Under the pieces are notes generated by a model. It was not told the origin of the DNA and did no database searches. It was given only the letters and a program-made list of their open reading frames with translations. Shown piece by piece: positions 50,961-59,106 of a stretch of 64,000 nucleotides of DNA. The stretch lies in contig NZ_JAKRFI010000005.1 in assembly GCF_022348165.1 (NCBI RefSeq), positions 124,001 to 188,000 on the forward strand, given 5' to 3'. Positions within the stretch are counted from its first letter, which is position 1. Each line of letters begins with the position of its first letter. This stretch comes from Halomonas sp. McH1-25 (GTDB taxonomy: Bacteria; Pseudomonadota; Gammaproteobacteria; Pseudomonadales; Halomonadaceae). The position numbers were made by a program, and so were the translations under genes.

Positions 50961-51131
50961 GATGTTTATTTGGTAAAACCGGCTCCCCGCAACGAGCATA
51001 CAACCGATCAGTCTCCGGAGTGGTGGGTCGTAGACACACGCGACCCAGGCGAAGATGTCGCCATTGCACGCTTCGATAGCTCAGACGATGCCGCCAACGA
51101 GGCTGCCCGTCTCAATTCAGTCGGCGTCTGA
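50958..51131 (+). CDS. 57-residue acidic protein, function unknown
   Basis: Starts MDVYLVKPAPRNEHTTDQSP, with AAGGAG eleven bases upstream. It is rich in Asp, Glu and Ala (DTRDPGEDVAIARFDSSDDA) and ends RLNSVGV. The layout, a short beta-strand start and a C-terminal helix, is compatible with a small DUF2188-like protein, but I cannot assign a family. Its start codon lies in a perfect inverted repeat, suggesting translational or operator control. Confidence 0.55.
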   Translation: MDVYLVKPAPRNEHTTDQSPEWWVVDTRDPGEDVAIARFDSSDDAANEAARLNSVGV

Positions 51132-51215
51132 GCCATTAGCGAATAGGGCAAGTGGTGCTTGGCTGTTCGTTGAGCGTTGCCCCACTTCCGAGTACGCGAC
51201 TCAAGGATGAATAGT

Positions 51216-52004
51216 ATGCAGGATCGTCATGGCACTTCTTGTCCCCACTGCTCCAGCAAAGGAAGTATCGGTGCCCTGGGAATTGGCATTGCAGCAGGGG
51301 CGATCACCGCCGCAGGCATTCTTCTCGGTCGAAAGGCGGCCACCACGGCCCGTGTAGGCCGCGGTCATCCGCTCAAGCACCGAGCCCTTGATGTGGCCTC
51401 AGGGGCCATGCAGAGAAAGATACCTCTGGAAGCCATGAGCACCTATCTCAATGGGTTTCATATGTATGCCGATGAGATGGGGCGTCAGGTCGAAGCGACG
51501 CATTTCTGTATTCACCTTCAGCATGATCTGCATCAGTGCGTGATCTTCGACTCCAACGCTCCGGATGCACGCCTGATCGGCATCGAATACATCATCAGCG
51601 AGGCGCGTTTTCGCCAGTTGCCGGCGGAAGAGAAAAGGCTATGGCACAGCCATCATTACGAAGTGAAATCCGGATTGCTGGTGGCCCCCGGCATACCTGA
51701 CATTGCTGAGCATGCCTACTTCGAAGATCTGGTGACGACGTATGGCAAGACATTCCACACCTGGCAATATGACCGGGACGATTTCCCCTACGGTATCCCG
51801 CAGTTGATGATGGGCTTCACCGATGACGGTCAGGCCAACCAGGCCATGGTCGACGCTCGCGATCGCAGGCTTGGCGTGTCGACGCCTCGCAAGCGTCGTA
51901 ACCGTGAAAACATACCCACGCCTCAGGTCGCACAGGGTGCCAATAGCTGGGAGAGCGGCCAGACGGTACAGACCCGCTTGAACGAAATGACATTCAAGCG
52001 ATGA
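51216..52004 (+). CDS. bacterial oil-body-associated-protein (DUF1264) homologue
   Basis: 262 residues from ATG 51216 (AAGGA eight bases upstream; ATG 51207 is possible). The N-terminus has a CPHC pair and one hydrophobic segment GALGIGIAAGAITAAGILL. From about residue 60 the protein follows the plant OBAP pattern: LNGFHMYADEMGRQVEATHF, CIHLQHDLHQCVIFDS, ARLIGIEYIIS, WHSHHYEVKSGLLVAPGIP and TYGKTFHTWQYDRDDFPYGI, then PQLMMGF. OBAP proteins associate with lipid bodies in seeds; the bacterial role is unknown. A charged tail (TPRKRRNRENIP) follows. It overlaps the next gene by 4 bp (ATGA). Confidence 0.82.
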   Translation: MQDRHGTSCPHCSSKGSIGALGIGIAAGAITAAGILLGRKAATTARVGRGHPLKHRALDVASGAMQRKIPLEAMSTYLNGFHMYADEMGRQVEATHFCIHLQHDLHQCVIFDSNAPDARLIGIEYIISEARFRQLPAEEKRLWHSHHYEVKSGLLVAPGIPDIAEHAYFEDLVTTYGKTFHTWQYDRDDFPYGIPQLMMGFTDDGQANQAMVDARDRRLGVSTPRKRRNRENIPTPQVAQGANSWESGQTVQTRLNEMTFKR

Positions 52005-52714
52005 AACGGCGCCTCGCAAAGGTGGCGGCGGATCATCCATCAGAGCATCGAAATGTGGCATCACGTTGGGTCACAGCTGTTGTCTCGCTGACGGTAATCG
52101 TCCTAGCTTTCTGGTTCTTCCTGTCGGGACGCATGGAGGGTGGGCCATTCGTCAGCATGCTTACACTGGGGCTTGGCTTGGCAGGCATAGCTCGAGTGTG
52201 GGATCGGATCGAGCAGTTCACCCTTTTTGGAAGCGAGATCAAGCTCAGAAACTTGACCAAGGATGCCGAGCTTATGCTTTCAAGTCTCGATGGAAGCAGG
52301 CTCGCCCTCTATCGCATTGCCCTTCGGCTCGTGAAGCGTGAATCCGGTGGCTACAGCGACCTTTTCGATACACGAGACGGAAGAGGCGCTGACGCTATAG
52401 CATTGCTAAGGGAGATCGAGAAAGCCAGTTTGATAGACCAACTATCGCCCGAAATCATGACGACGGTGGATGCCATCATTAAGGATGCTCAAACCAAGCT
52501 ACTTGAGCATCCCATCTTTGCCCAACGAGACGAGCCCCCTACCGCTGACGAGATGGTCAGGATCTATAACGACCACTCGATAAGCGGCCCTACCGCTATG
52601 CGCCAGGATTCTTCCATCGACGGCCACTTACCCGTAGCCATTGAACAACTTCGTTTGCTTTTAGAATATCGCCAAAAAGCAGCTGCCCTGCAGGACAGCG
52701 TAACGAGCGGCTGA
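52001..52714 (+). CDS. membrane protein of unknown function
   Basis: 237 residues. Two membrane segments lie near the N-terminus (about 22-42, TAVVSLTVIVLAFWFFLSG, and about 49-64, VSMLTLGLGLAGIARV). A long soluble helical part begins with FTLFGSEIKLRNLTKDAELM, probably in the cytoplasm. I recognise no family. The start overlaps the stop of the OBAP homologue (ATGA), so the two are probably made together and may work together. Confidence 0.72.
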   Translation: MKRRLAKVAADHPSEHRNVASRWVTAVVSLTVIVLAFWFFLSGRMEGGPFVSMLTLGLGLAGIARVWDRIEQFTLFGSEIKLRNLTKDAELMLSSLDGSRLALYRIALRLVKRESGGYSDLFDTRDGRGADAIALLREIEKASLIDQLSPEIMTTVDAIIKDAQTKLLEHPIFAQRDEPPTADEMVRIYNDHSISGPTAMRQDSSIDGHLPVAIEQLRLLLEYRQKAAALQDSVTSG

Positions 52715-52754
52715 TGGCGATCGTGGGCAGAACAACCGGGAGCATGGCCGGGAT

Positions 52755-52862
52755 ATGCTCAGCATCGGCAAGGCGAAGAAAGACAGCGCCTGGCAATCCA
52801 GATGCCAACACCCAACGCCTAGGCATACTACCCGTTGGGACGAGCTGTCCGTAGCGTGGGTG
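52755..52862 (+). pseudogene. remnant of a UmuC C-terminus
   Basis: The reading frame at 52755 gives KDSAWQSRCQHPTPRHTTRW followed by DELS. The intact UmuC at 12.8-14.1 kb ends AAWQMNSRYHSPRYTTRW then DELP. Ten of the twenty-one aligned positions are identical, including the family tail TTRWDEL. Only the last 25-30 codons are left; upstream sequence does not continue the match, and no start signal is seen. It is therefore a fragment, not a gene. It lies about 100 bp from the 3' end of the selC tRNA gene. Confidence 0.6.
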
Positions 52863-52959
52863 CGGCGTGCTACCAGAGTATCCCCGAGAAATCCCGGTCT
52901 CTTTGAAAGGAGCTGCACAGCAAATGCGGTTACACAGCGAAGCCAGCAACGAGGCGGGT

Positions 52960-53055
52960 TGGCGGAAGAGCGTGGGAGTCGAACCCACCAGGGACCGCTG
53001 GCAGCCCCTACCAGGTTTGAAGCCTGGCCGCCCCACCGGGGGTCGATCCTCTTCC
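52960..53055 (-). tRNA. selC: selenocysteine tRNA, anticodon UCA
   Basis: 96 bases with the CCA encoded (TGG at 52960-52962 on the plus strand). Read on the minus strand it begins GGAAGAGGATCGACCC and ends in the T-arm GGTGGGTTCGACTCCCACG, acceptor CTCTTCCG and CCA. The long extra arm (GGGGCTGCCAGCGGTCCCTGG region) and the anticodon loop CTTCAAA with anticodon TCA (53018-53020) are typical of tRNA-Sec. It lies 18 bp after selB on the same strand, so it may be co-transcribed and processed. Confidence 0.97.
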
Positions 53056-53073
53056 TTGGATCGCTGTGTCGTG

Positions 53074-55002
53074 CTACTCGAACATGTCATGTCGACGCAC
53101 CACGTGGTCGTCACGCACACGTCGAGTGAACCCGAGTCTATCAAAGAATTCAAGGATTTGTATGGCGAGTTTGCGCCCCGTGCCGATACGGTCGCGAAAA
53201 TCCGCGGCACGGGCGGCGCCATGCTCGGCATTCAGCATTGCAACGATATGCGCCATACGCTCGACCGCCGACGCCTCGAAGAAATGGTCCTTGCGTACCT
53301 GATATAGCCGACCGAGGCGCGCGCATGCCATGAGCGCCTGACGAATCGCCTGCTCGTCCAGCCCCTGCGTGGCCGCCATATCGCGAACACGGGGCGGTTC
53401 GAACGGCGTGGCGGCAATCAAGGGCTGTACCTGGCGCCAGAGCCGTTCGTCAGCCTCGTCCAGTGCCACTTGGTGGCCGGGCAATGCCAGGAACGGGCCG
53501 TGCCGCTCGATGTCGCCGGTCTCGATCATGGCATTCAGCAAAGGACGAAAGAATGCCCCGGGCAGGCCGGGCATGACTTGTCGACGCAGGCGCTCCCGTT
53601 CCGTCCCCAGCATGGAAGGTTCGTTGGCGTGGTTGTGCTGCAGGATCTCGAGCGTTCTCGTCTTCACCGCGTCCAGCCCTTGGCGAGAAAATGCCCAGGC
53701 CTGCCCCTGCGCAGTAATGACCTGCCCACCCAGGGCTTCGACTCGTGCCGCCAAGTGCTGCTGGCCGCTATTGATATTGCGAGCCAGCTTGTCCAGGTCC
53801 AGCCCGTCGGGCCATAGCGTCAAACCGGTATCGAGTGGCCGGTCGATGTCGTAGGGGCTTCCCCCAGCGGCGCATTCAGCCAGCGAGGTCAGCCAGGCGA
53901 GCCGCTTGGGCGCACGCTGGCCACGTCGCGGTGGATCGCCATCGAGTACCGTGCCACCGCCCAGTGTCATCCGGCCACCATGATCACGAATCACGAAGCG
54001 ATCCCCCAGACAGGCGTGTACGGGACGATCGAGAACGATCTGGCCGAGCATGCGCCCACCGGGCTCGAGGCGTTGTCCTTCCAGTAAGGAGATGCGTCCG
54101 GTCAGTCGCGCTACGCCCAGATGAATATGCACTGGCGTCCAGTGCTTGAGGGCCGTCACACTGTCCAGTAGGGTGAGATCGGCATCGATACGCTGCAGCG
54201 GTGGTGTCTCCAGCGCCTCGGCGACCACCCAGCCGCCACGCGCAATCGCGTCGCGCTCCACCCCGCTCCCCGACAGGTTGAGGGCCACCCGGTCCCCCTG
54301 GCGGGCCTGCTCGCTCTCGCGGTGCTGGCGGCGCAGGCTACGTACCCTGGCGCGGATGCCCGACGGCTCCAGGCGTACCATGTCGCCCTGCCGTACGGTC
54401 CCGCTAACCGCCGTCCCGGTCACGACCAGTCCCGCACCGGTCTTGGTGAAGACCCGGTCCACCGTCAGGCGGAATGCGCCCCAGACCGGCGCCTCGCGAC
54501 GATTGGCCGCTTCGGTCCACAACGAATCACGTAGCGCGCCGATGCCTTCCCCCGTGTGACTCGAAACCCGATAGACCGGCGCCCCGGCCAGCGGTGTGGC
54601 GCTCAGCAACTGCCGGATCTGCGTCTCGACCCGGTCGAGGCGCGCCTCATCGACCAGATCGCACTTGCTCAACGCCACCCGCCCCTGCGACAGCCCGAGC
54701 AGGGACAGAATCTGTACGTGTTCGATGGTCTGCGGCATCATGCCATCGTCAGCCGCCACGACCAGCAGCACGCTGTCGATGCCTGCGCTACCGGCCATCA
54801 TGTTATGGATGAACTTCTCGTGTCCGGGCACGTCGATGAAACCGAGTTCCATGTCCGGCTCGACCTCGGGATAGGCGAAGCCCGCCTCGATGGTCAGGCC
54901 GCGCGCCTTCTCCTCCTTGAGACGATCCGTGTCGATGCCGGTCAAATGCTGGATCAACGCCGTCTTGCCATGATCGACATGGCCTGCCGTGCCGACGATC
55001 AT
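53074..55002 (-). CDS. selB: selenocysteine-specific elongation factor SelB
   Basis: 642 residues from [20 protein letters not shown] at 55002; the longer frame to 55095 runs inside selA. SelB brings Sec-tRNA to the ribosome at UGA codons followed by a SECIS hairpin. The G1 motif [22 protein letters not shown] and G3 motif [12 protein letters not shown] are seen in the EF-Tu-like part (1-170). The C-terminal half carries winged helices, the last with [11 protein letters not shown], which bind SECIS RNA. It overlaps selA by 4 bp (ATGA). Confidence 0.96.
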   Translation of the reverse strand: MIVGTAGHVDHGKTALIQHLTGIDTDRLKEEKARGLTIEAGFAYPEVEPDMELGFIDVPGHEKFIHNMMAGSAGIDSVLLVVAADDGMMPQTIEHVQILSLLGLSQGRVALSKCDLVDEARLDRVETQIRQLLSATPLAGAPVYRVSSHTGEGIGALRDSLWTEAANRREAPVWGAFRLTVDRVFTKTGAGLVVTGTAVSGTVRQGDMVRLEPSGIRARVRSLRRQHRESEQARQGDRVALNLSGSGVERDAIARGGWVVAEALETPPLQRIDADLTLLDSVTALKHWTPVHIHLGVARLTGRISLLEGQRLEPGGRMLGQIVLDRPVHACLGDRFVIRDHGGRMTLGGGTVLDGDPPRRGQRAPKRLAWLTSLAECAAGGSPYDIDRPLDTGLTLWPDGLDLDKLARNINSGQQHLAARVEALGGQVITAQGQAWAFSRQGLDAVKTRTLEILQHNHANEPSMLGTERERLRRQVMPGLPGAFFRPLLNAMIETGDIERHGPFLALPGHQVALDEADERLWRQVQPLIAATPFEPPRVRDMAATQGLDEQAIRQALMACARLGRLYQVRKDHFFEASAVERMAHIVAMLNAEHGAARAADFRDRIGTGRKLAIQILEFFDRLGFTRRVRDDHVVRRHDMFE

Positions 55003-56447
55003 GAAGCCTCCTCGGCCTGGCTTCGTGCGTAATTCATCCTCAAGGCCTCGAGCTGGTCCAGAAAGCGTTGCTCCTGTGCCTTTCCCACCAGGCAACGCAG
55101 ATCGAGGTGCAGCGCACCGTCACGCAGGCGCCCGATCACCGGCCGGGGCAAACGTCGGAAAGCCGCTTCGAGACGACGCAGCGCACGTTCACGCCCGTGG
55201 CGATCGGGGGCTTTCGGTCGCCAGACCAGAGCACGGCTGGGCAGTCGATCGACGGGCAACGAGCCACTGCCGAGCTGGCTCATGCAATCCTGCAACGCGA
55301 CCTCGACATCATCGAGCAGGGACCGAACGGCGGGCAATAGTCGTTCGCCGGTCGCCGCGATGTCGGCTTCCGGTCGGGTCAGCAGTGCCAGCGTGGGAAT
55401 GTCGCGAGCGGGTGCATCGCTGTCACGGTAGATGCGCAGTGTCGCTTCGAGTGCTGCCAACATCAGCTTGTCGAGGCGCAGCGCGCGCTTCAATGGGTGG
55501 CGCTTGATTCGCTCGACCATCTCGCGCTTGCCGACGATGATGCCGGCCTGCGGTCCACCCAGTAACTTGTCGCCACTGAAGGTGACGATATCTGCCCCGG
55601 CGGCGATGGTGTCGCGCGGCAAGGCTTCGTAAGGCAGACCCAGGGCCGCCAGGTCGGTCAGCGCGCCACTGCCCAGGTCGACCATCATTGGCACCCCATG
55701 GCGATGGGCGATCTCGGCCAGTTCGCGCTCGGGCACGCTCTTGGTAAAGCCGCTGATGGCGTAGTTGGAGGTATGCGCCTTGACGATCAGCCCCGTCTCT
55801 TCGTTCAGTGCTGCCTCGAAGTCGCGGGCGTGGGTCCGGTTGGTGGCCCCTACCTCATGCAGGCGGCAGCCTGCCGCCTGCATGATGTCCGGCATGCGAA
55901 AGGCGCCACCGATCTCGATCAGCTCGCCCCGCGAAATGATCGCTTCACGACCTGCCCCCAGAGCCCCCAGGGCCAGCACCACGGCACCGGCATTGTTGTT
56001 GACCACGGTGGCAGCCTCGGCGCCGGTCAGCTCGCAGAGAAGCGATTCGACCAACGTATCGCGATCGCCGCGACCGCCACTTTCCAGGTCGTACTCCAGC
56101 GCCACGGGGTGGCGCGCCGCCTCGGCCATGGCCTCGATGGCCGGTTCGGGCAATGGCGAACGCCCCAGGTTGGTATGAATGACCGTACCGGTCAGGTTGA
56201 AGACGGCACGGCTGTTGGGTTGGATCAAGGTGTCGAGCCGCAGTGCGCAGCGTTGCGCCAGGTCATCGAGGGCGGGAGGCTCCATATCGGCATCGGACGG
56301 CCGCTCCAGCAGCCGTCGACGTTCGTCGTCCAAGGTGTCACGCACGGCACGCTTTACCAGCGAGTGGCCATGGCGGTGCAGCGACTCCTGCAAAGGGGAG
56401 GCGGCCATCAATACATCGACGGCAGGCAAGTGGCGTCTAACGTCCAT
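54999..56447 (-). CDS. selA: L-seryl-tRNA(Sec) selenium transferase
   Basis: 482 residues from [14 protein letters not shown] at 56447, the family start; the frame is open for 20 more codons. It converts Ser-tRNA(Sec) to Sec-tRNA(Sec) with selenophosphate. It has [31 protein letters not shown] and the PLP lysine in [15 protein letters not shown]. The decamer enzyme is cytoplasmic. It follows fdhE by 107 bp and is translationally coupled to selB. selD, needed for selenophosphate, is not in this window. Confidence 0.96.
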   Translation of the reverse strand: MDVRRHLPAVDVLMAASPLQESLHRHGHSLVKRAVRDTLDDERRRLLERPSDADMEPPALDDLAQRCALRLDTLIQPNSRAVFNLTGTVIHTNLGRSPLPEPAIEAMAEAARHPVALEYDLESGGRGDRDTLVESLLCELTGAEAATVVNNNAGAVVLALGALGAGREAIISRGELIEIGGAFRMPDIMQAAGCRLHEVGATNRTHARDFEAALNEETGLIVKAHTSNYAISGFTKSVPERELAEIAHRHGVPMMVDLGSGALTDLAALGLPYEALPRDTIAAGADIVTFSGDKLLGGPQAGIIVGKREMVERIKRHPLKRALRLDKLMLAALEATLRIYRDSDAPARDIPTLALLTRPEADIAATGERLLPAVRSLLDDVEVALQDCMSQLGSGSLPVDRLPSRALVWRPKAPDRHGRERALRRLEAAFRRLPRPVIGRLRDGALHLDLRCLVGKAQEQRFLDQLEALRMNYARSQAEEAS

Positions 56448-56554
56448 TGTAGGTTCAGATCCATACCAATGAGCTTCGTCATGGGCTGTCGCGTTCAGCC
56501 CGATCAAGCCCTATGGCATAGCATGTCCGACCGCCTGCCGTCCACGCCGGGGTC

Positions 56555-57481
56555 TCACTCCCCGACGATGAGCAACGGATTATAGCCGCTGCGCCGAAAC
56601 GCGCCTTCCTCGTTCAGCGACAGATCCAGCGCCAGGCTGGCCAAGTCATCGGCTATCGCGTCGAGACCGTCATCCAGCTCACGAGGCATGATCTTCAGGT
56701 AGCTATGGCAATCCCCGCAGGTTTCGGCCTGGACGGGCAACCATGGGTTGCCGTCGTCATCCTGCAGACTAAGGTACTTTAACTTGCCGGTATGCTCACA
56801 GACACTGCACCTCGCTCGTTCCAGATACCATTGCGTGGCACACAGCCCGCATTGTAGGTAGCGCGCACCGCGGTACGCCGCATCGTTCTGGACGACACTC
56901 GCCACCGGGGGGGCGCCGCAGCTGGGACAAATGGTTCGTGTCTCGTCCGAGGGTCGCTTCGGCGCATCGGGTAGACAGCGGACCAGGCGTACCCAAGCCA
57001 CTTGCAGTGCCGCTGCAAGCAGCGGCATGGCCCCTCGGCTCTCTTCGGGGCCAGGCTGGCCGTCGAGCAGCGCTTCGACCAACCCCTTGCGCTCTTCCTC
57101 GGGCATGTGCCGCAACTGCTCGACCAACGGGCGTTGAGCTTCGCCGACATGCAGGTCCAAGGCGTCCAGAAACGCCATCAGTTCGCTGCGTATATCGACA
57201 TCCCGACGCAATGCATCGACGCTCAACGGTGGCATGCCATGTTCCAGCGCCAGGGTGAACGCCTCGGGCTCGGGCAACCATGAGGGCGCTCCCCGTTCGA
57301 GAGCGGCCTGCTGGGCCTGAGCGACCTGCCCCATGAAGGCAAGAAACTCGCTTAGCGCTTCCACCCGCCCGGACAAAGCGTGCAGACGCTGAGACCGGAT
57401 GGCAAACACATCGTTTGCGGGGAGTATGACTGCCGGAGGGTCCATGACCCCCTCCGGAGCACTACCGAATGCATGATTCAC
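56555..57481 (-). CDS. fdhE: formate dehydrogenase accessory protein FdhE
   Basis: 308 residues (a shorter start, MDPPAVILP, is possible at 57445). FdhE is needed to make active FdhN/FdhO-type formate dehydrogenases and binds iron through rubredoxin-like knuckles. These are visible as CPSCGAPP, LQCGLCATQW, CSVCEHTGKL and CGDCHSYL in the C-terminal half. It lies 18 bp after fdoI in the same operon, which fits its role in maturation of the upstream enzyme. Confidence 0.95.
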   Translation of the reverse strand: MNHAFGSAPEGVMDPPAVILPANDVFAIRSQRLHALSGRVEALSEFLAFMGQVAQAQQAALERGAPSWLPEPEAFTLALEHGMPPLSVDALRRDVDIRSELMAFLDALDLHVGEAQRPLVEQLRHMPEEERKGLVEALLDGQPGPEESRGAMPLLAAALQVAWVRLVRCLPDAPKRPSDETRTICPSCGAPPVASVVQNDAAYRGARYLQCGLCATQWYLERARCSVCEHTGKLKYLSLQDDDGNPWLPVQAETCGDCHSYLKIMPRELDDGLDAIADDLASLALDLSLNEEGAFRRSGYNPLLIVGE

Positions 57482-57499
57482 GTCATCATCCTATGGCAA

Positions 57500-58180
57500 T
57501 TACTGCGGGCGGGCGGATGAGTCATCCTTGGCCGCCGATTGCTGTTTGCGCTCTTTCATCACTTCGTCATACCACAGGCTGTGATGATGCTTGGCCCACG
57601 CCTTGCTGACCCGGCCGCGGACCATCGCCTGGATGGAGCCTTTGACCCATATCCCCGAGTAGATATGGATGATCAGCGTAATGATGGCCAGGAATGCCGT
57701 ATAGGCATGCACCATTACAGCAAAGCGCAACAACCAGATGGGCATGGCATCGGCGAAATAGGGTCGCCAGATAATGATGCCCGTCACCAGCAGCACCGGC
57801 ACGCACCCCACCATGATCCAATAGACGAGCTTCTGGCCGGCATTGTTCTTGCCGACCGGAGGCAACTTTTCATCGCGGTTGCTGAGCACGTCGTTGATCT
57901 GCTTGAGCCACTGAATGTCGTAGCGCTTGAGCAGACTTTCCTTGAACAGTGGAATTGCCAGCAGCACAAAGAAAAGGGTCATGAACACCCCGATGAAAGG
58001 GTGCCAGGCACGCGTCATGATCGGCCCACCGAACAGCCCGGTCAGCGACCAGAAGAACGGGTGGAACAGCGCCAGCCCGCTCAGCACCAGCAGCACGAAG
58101 CTGATCGCCACGGTCCAGTGATTGAGGCGGGTCCACCAGCGGTAACGAACGATATCCCGTTCACGGTTGGAGTGACTCAT
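57500..58180 (-). CDS. fdoI: formate dehydrogenase cytochrome b subunit (gamma)
   Basis: 226 residues with four membrane segments. It starts [20 protein letters not shown] and has the haem histidines in [17 protein letters not shown], in [10 protein letters not shown]-like [16 protein letters not shown], in [20 protein letters not shown] (two) and near the C-terminal KHHHSLW. It carries electrons from the iron-sulfur subunit to quinone in the inner membrane. The start overlaps the fdoH stop by 4 bp (ATGA). Confidence 0.95.
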   Translation of the reverse strand: MSHSNRERDIVRYRWWTRLNHWTVAISFVLLVLSGLALFHPFFWSLTGLFGGPIMTRAWHPFIGVFMTLFFVLLAIPLFKESLLKRYDIQWLKQINDVLSNRDEKLPPVGKNNAGQKLVYWIMVGCVPVLLVTGIIIWRPYFADAMPIWLLRFAVMVHAYTAFLAIITLIIHIYSGIWVKGSIQAMVRGRVSKAWAKHHHSLWYDEVMKERKQQSAAKDDSSARPQ

Positions 58181-59097
58181 TTACGCGCCTCCTCTCTGGC
58201 CTCGTCGTTCTCCACCTCTTCCACCTCTTCCTCCGGTACTTCCTTGGGCCCCTTGGTGGCGTAGTGGAAGAAACCGGTCAGGGCTGCGAGACCAACGGCT
58301 GCCGACATCAGCGGTTTGGTCACGCCCTTCCAGGCATCGACCATCGGACTGATGCGCGGATCCTCCGGCAGGTTCCCGTAGATCTCGGGCTTGTCGGCAT
58401 GCTGCAGCACGTAGATGACATGCGTACCGCCCACCCCGGCAGGATCGTAGATCCCTGCGTTCTGGAAACCGCGCCCCTTGAGGAAGCTGGTGCGCGCTGC
58501 GGCGAGTTCATGCATGTCCTCACGCGTGCCGAACATGATCGAGCCGGTCGGACATGACTTGACGCAGGCCGGCTCCAGGCCGTGAAAGACCCGGTCGGAG
58601 CACAGCGTGCACTTGTAGGCCTTCTCATCCTTCTCCGAGATGCGCGGAATGTCGAAGGGACACCCCGCGACGCAATAGCCGCAACCGATGCAATGCTCGG
58701 AGTTGAAGTCGACGATGCCGTTGGCGTACTTGACGATGGCACCCGGTGCCGGGCAGGCCTCCAGGCAGCCCGGCTCCTCACAGTGCATGCAGTTGTCCTT
58801 GCGGATCAACCACTCCAGGTTGCCCTGCTCGTCCTCATACTCGTTGAAGCGCATCACCTCCCACGTGTTGGGCGTCAGGTCGAGCGGATTGTCGTAGACG
58901 CCAACACACTCGCCGACGTCGTCACGCAGATCGTTCCACTCCGAACACGCCACCTGGCACGCCTTGCAACCGATGCAGCGCGACACGTCGATGAGCTTGG
59001 TGACCTCCTCGACGCCACCGTCGCGCACCTGTGGGGATGGCGCCGTCGATGCCGAACGCGCCACGATGTTTTGCAGATTGATCTGATCGCCTCGCAT
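58177..59097 (-). CDS. fdoH: formate dehydrogenase iron-sulfur subunit (beta)
   Basis: 306 residues with four 4Fe-4S motifs: [48 protein letters not shown], and [11 protein letters not shown] with CVKSCP. A single C-terminal membrane helix ([17 protein letters not shown]) anchors it, as in FdnH and FdoH, with a charged Glu-rich tail after it. It passes electrons from FdoG to FdoI. It starts 9 bp after the fdoG stop. Confidence 0.96.
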   Translation of the reverse strand: MRGDQINLQNIVARSASTAPSPQVRDGGVEEVTKLIDVSRCIGCKACQVACSEWNDLRDDVGECVGVYDNPLDLTPNTWEVMRFNEYEDEQGNLEWLIRKDNCMHCEEPGCLEACPAPGAIVKYANGIVDFNSEHCIGCGYCVAGCPFDIPRISEKDEKAYKCTLCSDRVFHGLEPACVKSCPTGSIMFGTREDMHELAAARTSFLKGRGFQNAGIYDPAGVGGTHVIYVLQHADKPEIYGNLPEDPRISPMVDAWKGVTKPLMSAAVGLAALTGFFHYATKGPKEVPEEEVEEVENDEAREEARK

Positions 59098-59106
59098 AGC
59101 GCCTCC

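Noticed and set aside
52867-53307. 146-residue plus-strand frame across selC and the selB end
   Set aside because: It is antisense to the tRNA-Sec gene and the conserved C-terminus of SelB, with no recognisable product.
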